Part shown: piece by piece, positions 40,598 through 41,745 of the stretch
How positions within the stretch are numbered: the stretch's first letter is position 1
How the letters are laid out: each line of letters starts with the position of its first letter
NCBI RefSeq assembly: GCF_002154505.1
Contig: NZ_MUBM01000075.1
Location: 1 to 41,745 of the forward strand
DNA length: 41,745 nucleotides
Source: Streptomyces carpinensis
GTDB taxonomy: Bacteria > Actinomycetota > Actinomycetes > Streptomycetales > Streptomycetaceae
Direction of reading: 5' to 3'
Notes under the pieces: model-generated
What the model was told of the DNA's origin: nothing
What the model saw: the letters and a program-made list of their open reading frames with translations, nothing else
The model's database searches: none
Position numbers and translations under genes: made by a program

Positions 40598-40623
40598 GAC
40601 GGGCCGAGGTGAGTCGGCCCGTC
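40598..40623 (-). terminator. 9-base stem-loop upstream of ahpE
   Basis: GACGGGCCG (40598-40606) pairs perfectly with CGGCCCGTC (40615-40623), after the larger hairpin that ends the DUF3052 gene. A backup terminator is likely. Confidence 0.5.
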
Positions 40624-40648
40624 CGGGGCACGCCGGGGGTGCGGACGT

Positions 40649-40702
40649 CCCGTCCCGGGGCGGATGCCCGCGCACGGGCAGGCATCCGCGGCCCGGGACG
40701 GG
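40649..40702 (-). terminator. large stem-loop terminator of the DUF3052 gene
   Basis: CCCGTCCCGGG-GCGGATGCC (from 40649) pairs with GGCATCCGC-GGCCCGGGACGGG (ending 40702), about 19-20 base pairs with one bulge, starting 8 bases after the stop. Confidence 0.85.
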
Positions 40703-40709
40703 GCCGGCA

Positions 40710-41147
40710 CTACTTCTTGGACTTCGCGGCCTTCGGCGTCAGCAGCCTGGTGCCGTTCCAGTCCTTGCCCACGCTGACGCTCTTGGTCTGCGACAGTCCC
40801 GCCGTCGTCGCGGCGTCGCCGATGTCGCTGGGCTCGACGTATCCGTCCCGGCCGGTCTTCGGCGTCAGGAGCAGGATCACACCGCCCTCGTCGAGGAAGC
40901 CGAGGGTGTCGACCAGCGAGTCCGTCAGGTCGCCGTCCTCGTCGCGGAACCACAGCACCACGGCGTCGGCCACGTCGTCGTAGTCCTCGTCGACGAGCTC
41001 GCTGCCGATCGCTTCCTCGATGGACTCGCGGAGCTCCTGGTCGACGTCGTCGTCGTAGCCGATCTCCTGGACCACCTGCCCGGGCTGGAATCCCAGCCTG
41101 GCGGCCGGGTTAGTCCGCTCCTCCGCGTGGTCCGCGGTCGCGCTCAC
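40710..41147 (-). CDS. DUF3052 protein
   Basis: 145 residues from GTG 41147, with GGAGG 6 bases upstream; the frame is open further but only this start has a site. DUF3052 features: ARLGFQPGQVVQEIGYDDDVDQELRESIEEAIG, VVLWFRDEDGDLTDSLVDTLGFLDEGG, VILLLTPKTGRDGYVEPSDI. The very acidic middle contrasts with a Lys-rich end (TPKAAKSKK). Conserved in actinobacteria next to aceE and ahpE; function unknown, probably cytoplasmic and soluble. A divergent promoter must lie in the gap before aceE. Confidence 0.9.
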   Translation of the reverse strand: MSATADHAEERTNPAARLGFQPGQVVQEIGYDDDVDQELRESIEEAIGSELVDEDYDDVADAVVLWFRDEDGDLTDSLVDTLGFLDEGGVILLLTPKTGRDGYVEPSDIGDAATTAGLSQTKSVSVGKDWNGTRLLTPKAAKSKK

Positions 41148-41561
41148 GGGTTGCCTCCTGATGGTGTTGCGATATGGGTCTTCAGCCACGCGCGTGCGCG
41201 AAGCATTGGCCGTAGTCCACACGGGCGGGCCGGATCGCGCAAGTACCCGGCGGTCCGGACCGCCGAAACGGTGACGTTCCCGGCTGTGTCGCCGCAACTC
41301 CTGACACGGTATCGCGATCAGCGGTGACACACACCACACCCTTCTGCCCGCTTTTGCGTGTTTGGGAACCCCCACCGGGCAGAAGATCCGATGAGAGTCC
41401 GCCGGTTACCCCGCAGTAGAGATGACGCGCGACTCACGCGAGGTACACGATGGGGAACGGTGCAGGCACAGACAGGCAAACCCACCGGAACGCAGGGAAA
41501 GACCAGCAGAACACCCAGAACCGCCCCAGATATGTCAGCCCTCTGACAGGTAAGGAACAGC
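41148..41561. other. 414-base gap between DUF3052 and aceE
   Basis: No gene seen. It must contain divergent promoters. Near-repeats TGACAC (two copies within about 41301-41329) and the palindrome ATCGCGAT near 41313 could be regulatory. A small GTCAG-CCCT-CTGAC hairpin lies just before the aceE ribosome-binding site. The aceE leader is long and A/C-rich; I cannot place its transcription start. Confidence 0.4.
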
Positions 41562-41745
41562 GTGGCTTCCGGATCCGATCGAAACCCGATCATCATTGGC
41601 GGCCTTCCGAGTCAGGTTCCTGACTTCGATCCCGAGGAGACCCAGGAGTGGCTCGACTCGCTCGACGCCGCCGTCGACGAGCGAGGCCGGGAGCGGGCCC
41701 GCTATCTCATGCTCCGGCTGATCGAGCGCGCCCGCGAGCGGCGCG
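41562..41745 (+). CDS. aceE: pyruvate dehydrogenase E1 component, 5' end only
   Basis: GTG 41562 is preceded by AAGGA 5 bases upstream. The 61 visible residues begin ASGSDRNPIIIGGLPSQVPD and continue FDPEETQEWLDSLDAAVDERG, then RERARYLMLRLIERARERR. This is the typical N-terminus of the homodimeric actinobacterial pyruvate dehydrogenase E1 (AceE), the thiamine-diphosphate enzyme that decarboxylates pyruvate for acetyl-CoA. The gene runs off the right edge. Its position next to DUF3052 and ahpE supports the call. Confidence 0.95.
   Translation, partial: MASGSDRNPIIIGGLPSQVPDFDPEETQEWLDSLDAAVDERGRERARYLMLRLIERARERR

Overview
The window is chromosomal DNA from a Streptomyces or a very close relative. 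Base composition is very GC-rich, with codon third positions almost all G or C. GTG and TTG starts are frequent, terminators are long GC stem-loops without U tracts, and the gene families are typical of the genus (DUF2277, DUF4097, DUF3052, GT87-PAP2 fusion, PRTase-TRSP-StiP, several TerD paralogues). I see no insertion sequence, prophage, integrase, CRISPR array or rRNA. The one RNA gene is tRNA-Val(TAC).

Layout, left to right. (1) 1-5125, minus strand: a truncated GT39-type membrane glycosyltransferase, a lipoprotein, a small secreted I36/crystallin-like protein and a GT87-PAP2 fusion. (2) 5584-9816: a ProP-like transporter, a doubtful small ORF, a SAM O-methyltransferase, an FHA protein, a probably leaderless DUF1992 gene and an acetyltransferase. 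(3) 9872-13914: a DHA2 multidrug transporter fused to a MarR-like domain, divergent from a zinc-ribbon/transmembrane/peptidoglycan-binding protein whose linker carries a recent duplication. (4) 13984-15660: a HAD phosphatase and a TMEM165/GDT1 Mn2+ exporter behind a yybP-ykoY manganese riboswitch. (5) 15815-22693: secreted HNH nuclease, PhoD phosphatase, DoxX, DedA, DUF2277, MBL-fold hydrolase, acetyltransferase, an overlapping gene pair ending in DUF952, and tRNA-Val. (6) 22900-30871: DUF4097 lipoprotein, coiled-coil protein, then a minus-strand envelope group (class A PBP, deacetylase-like protein, amidase-like protein) and an FmdB zinc ribbon. (7) 30938-40527: a tellurium-resistance-type (Ter) stress region. 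It holds a CitE-like/PRTase-StiP/HAD operon, a divergent TerD-like gene, a TerA-like gene, a DUF475/TerC membrane protein, two TerD paralogues and an AhpE-type peroxiredoxin. (8) 40710-41745: a DUF3052 gene and the start of aceE, an order also found in mycobacteria.

Two themes stand out. The Ter region joins Ca2+-binding TerD proteins and a TerC-family membrane protein to three enzymes (aldolase/lyase-like, double phosphoribosyltransferase-like, HAD phosphatase) that look like a pathway for an unidentified, probably nucleotide-related small molecule. The envelope group contains enzymes with altered active sites: the class A PBP has Gln in place of the SxxK lysine and is also split by an apparent one-base frameshift in a C5 run, and the neighbouring deacetylase-like protein has lost its catalytic-base Asp.

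All calls rest on reading the sequence and on remembered family signatures; no database search was run. Start codons were chosen by ribosome-binding-site spacing, frame and N-terminal features, and several are uncertain.
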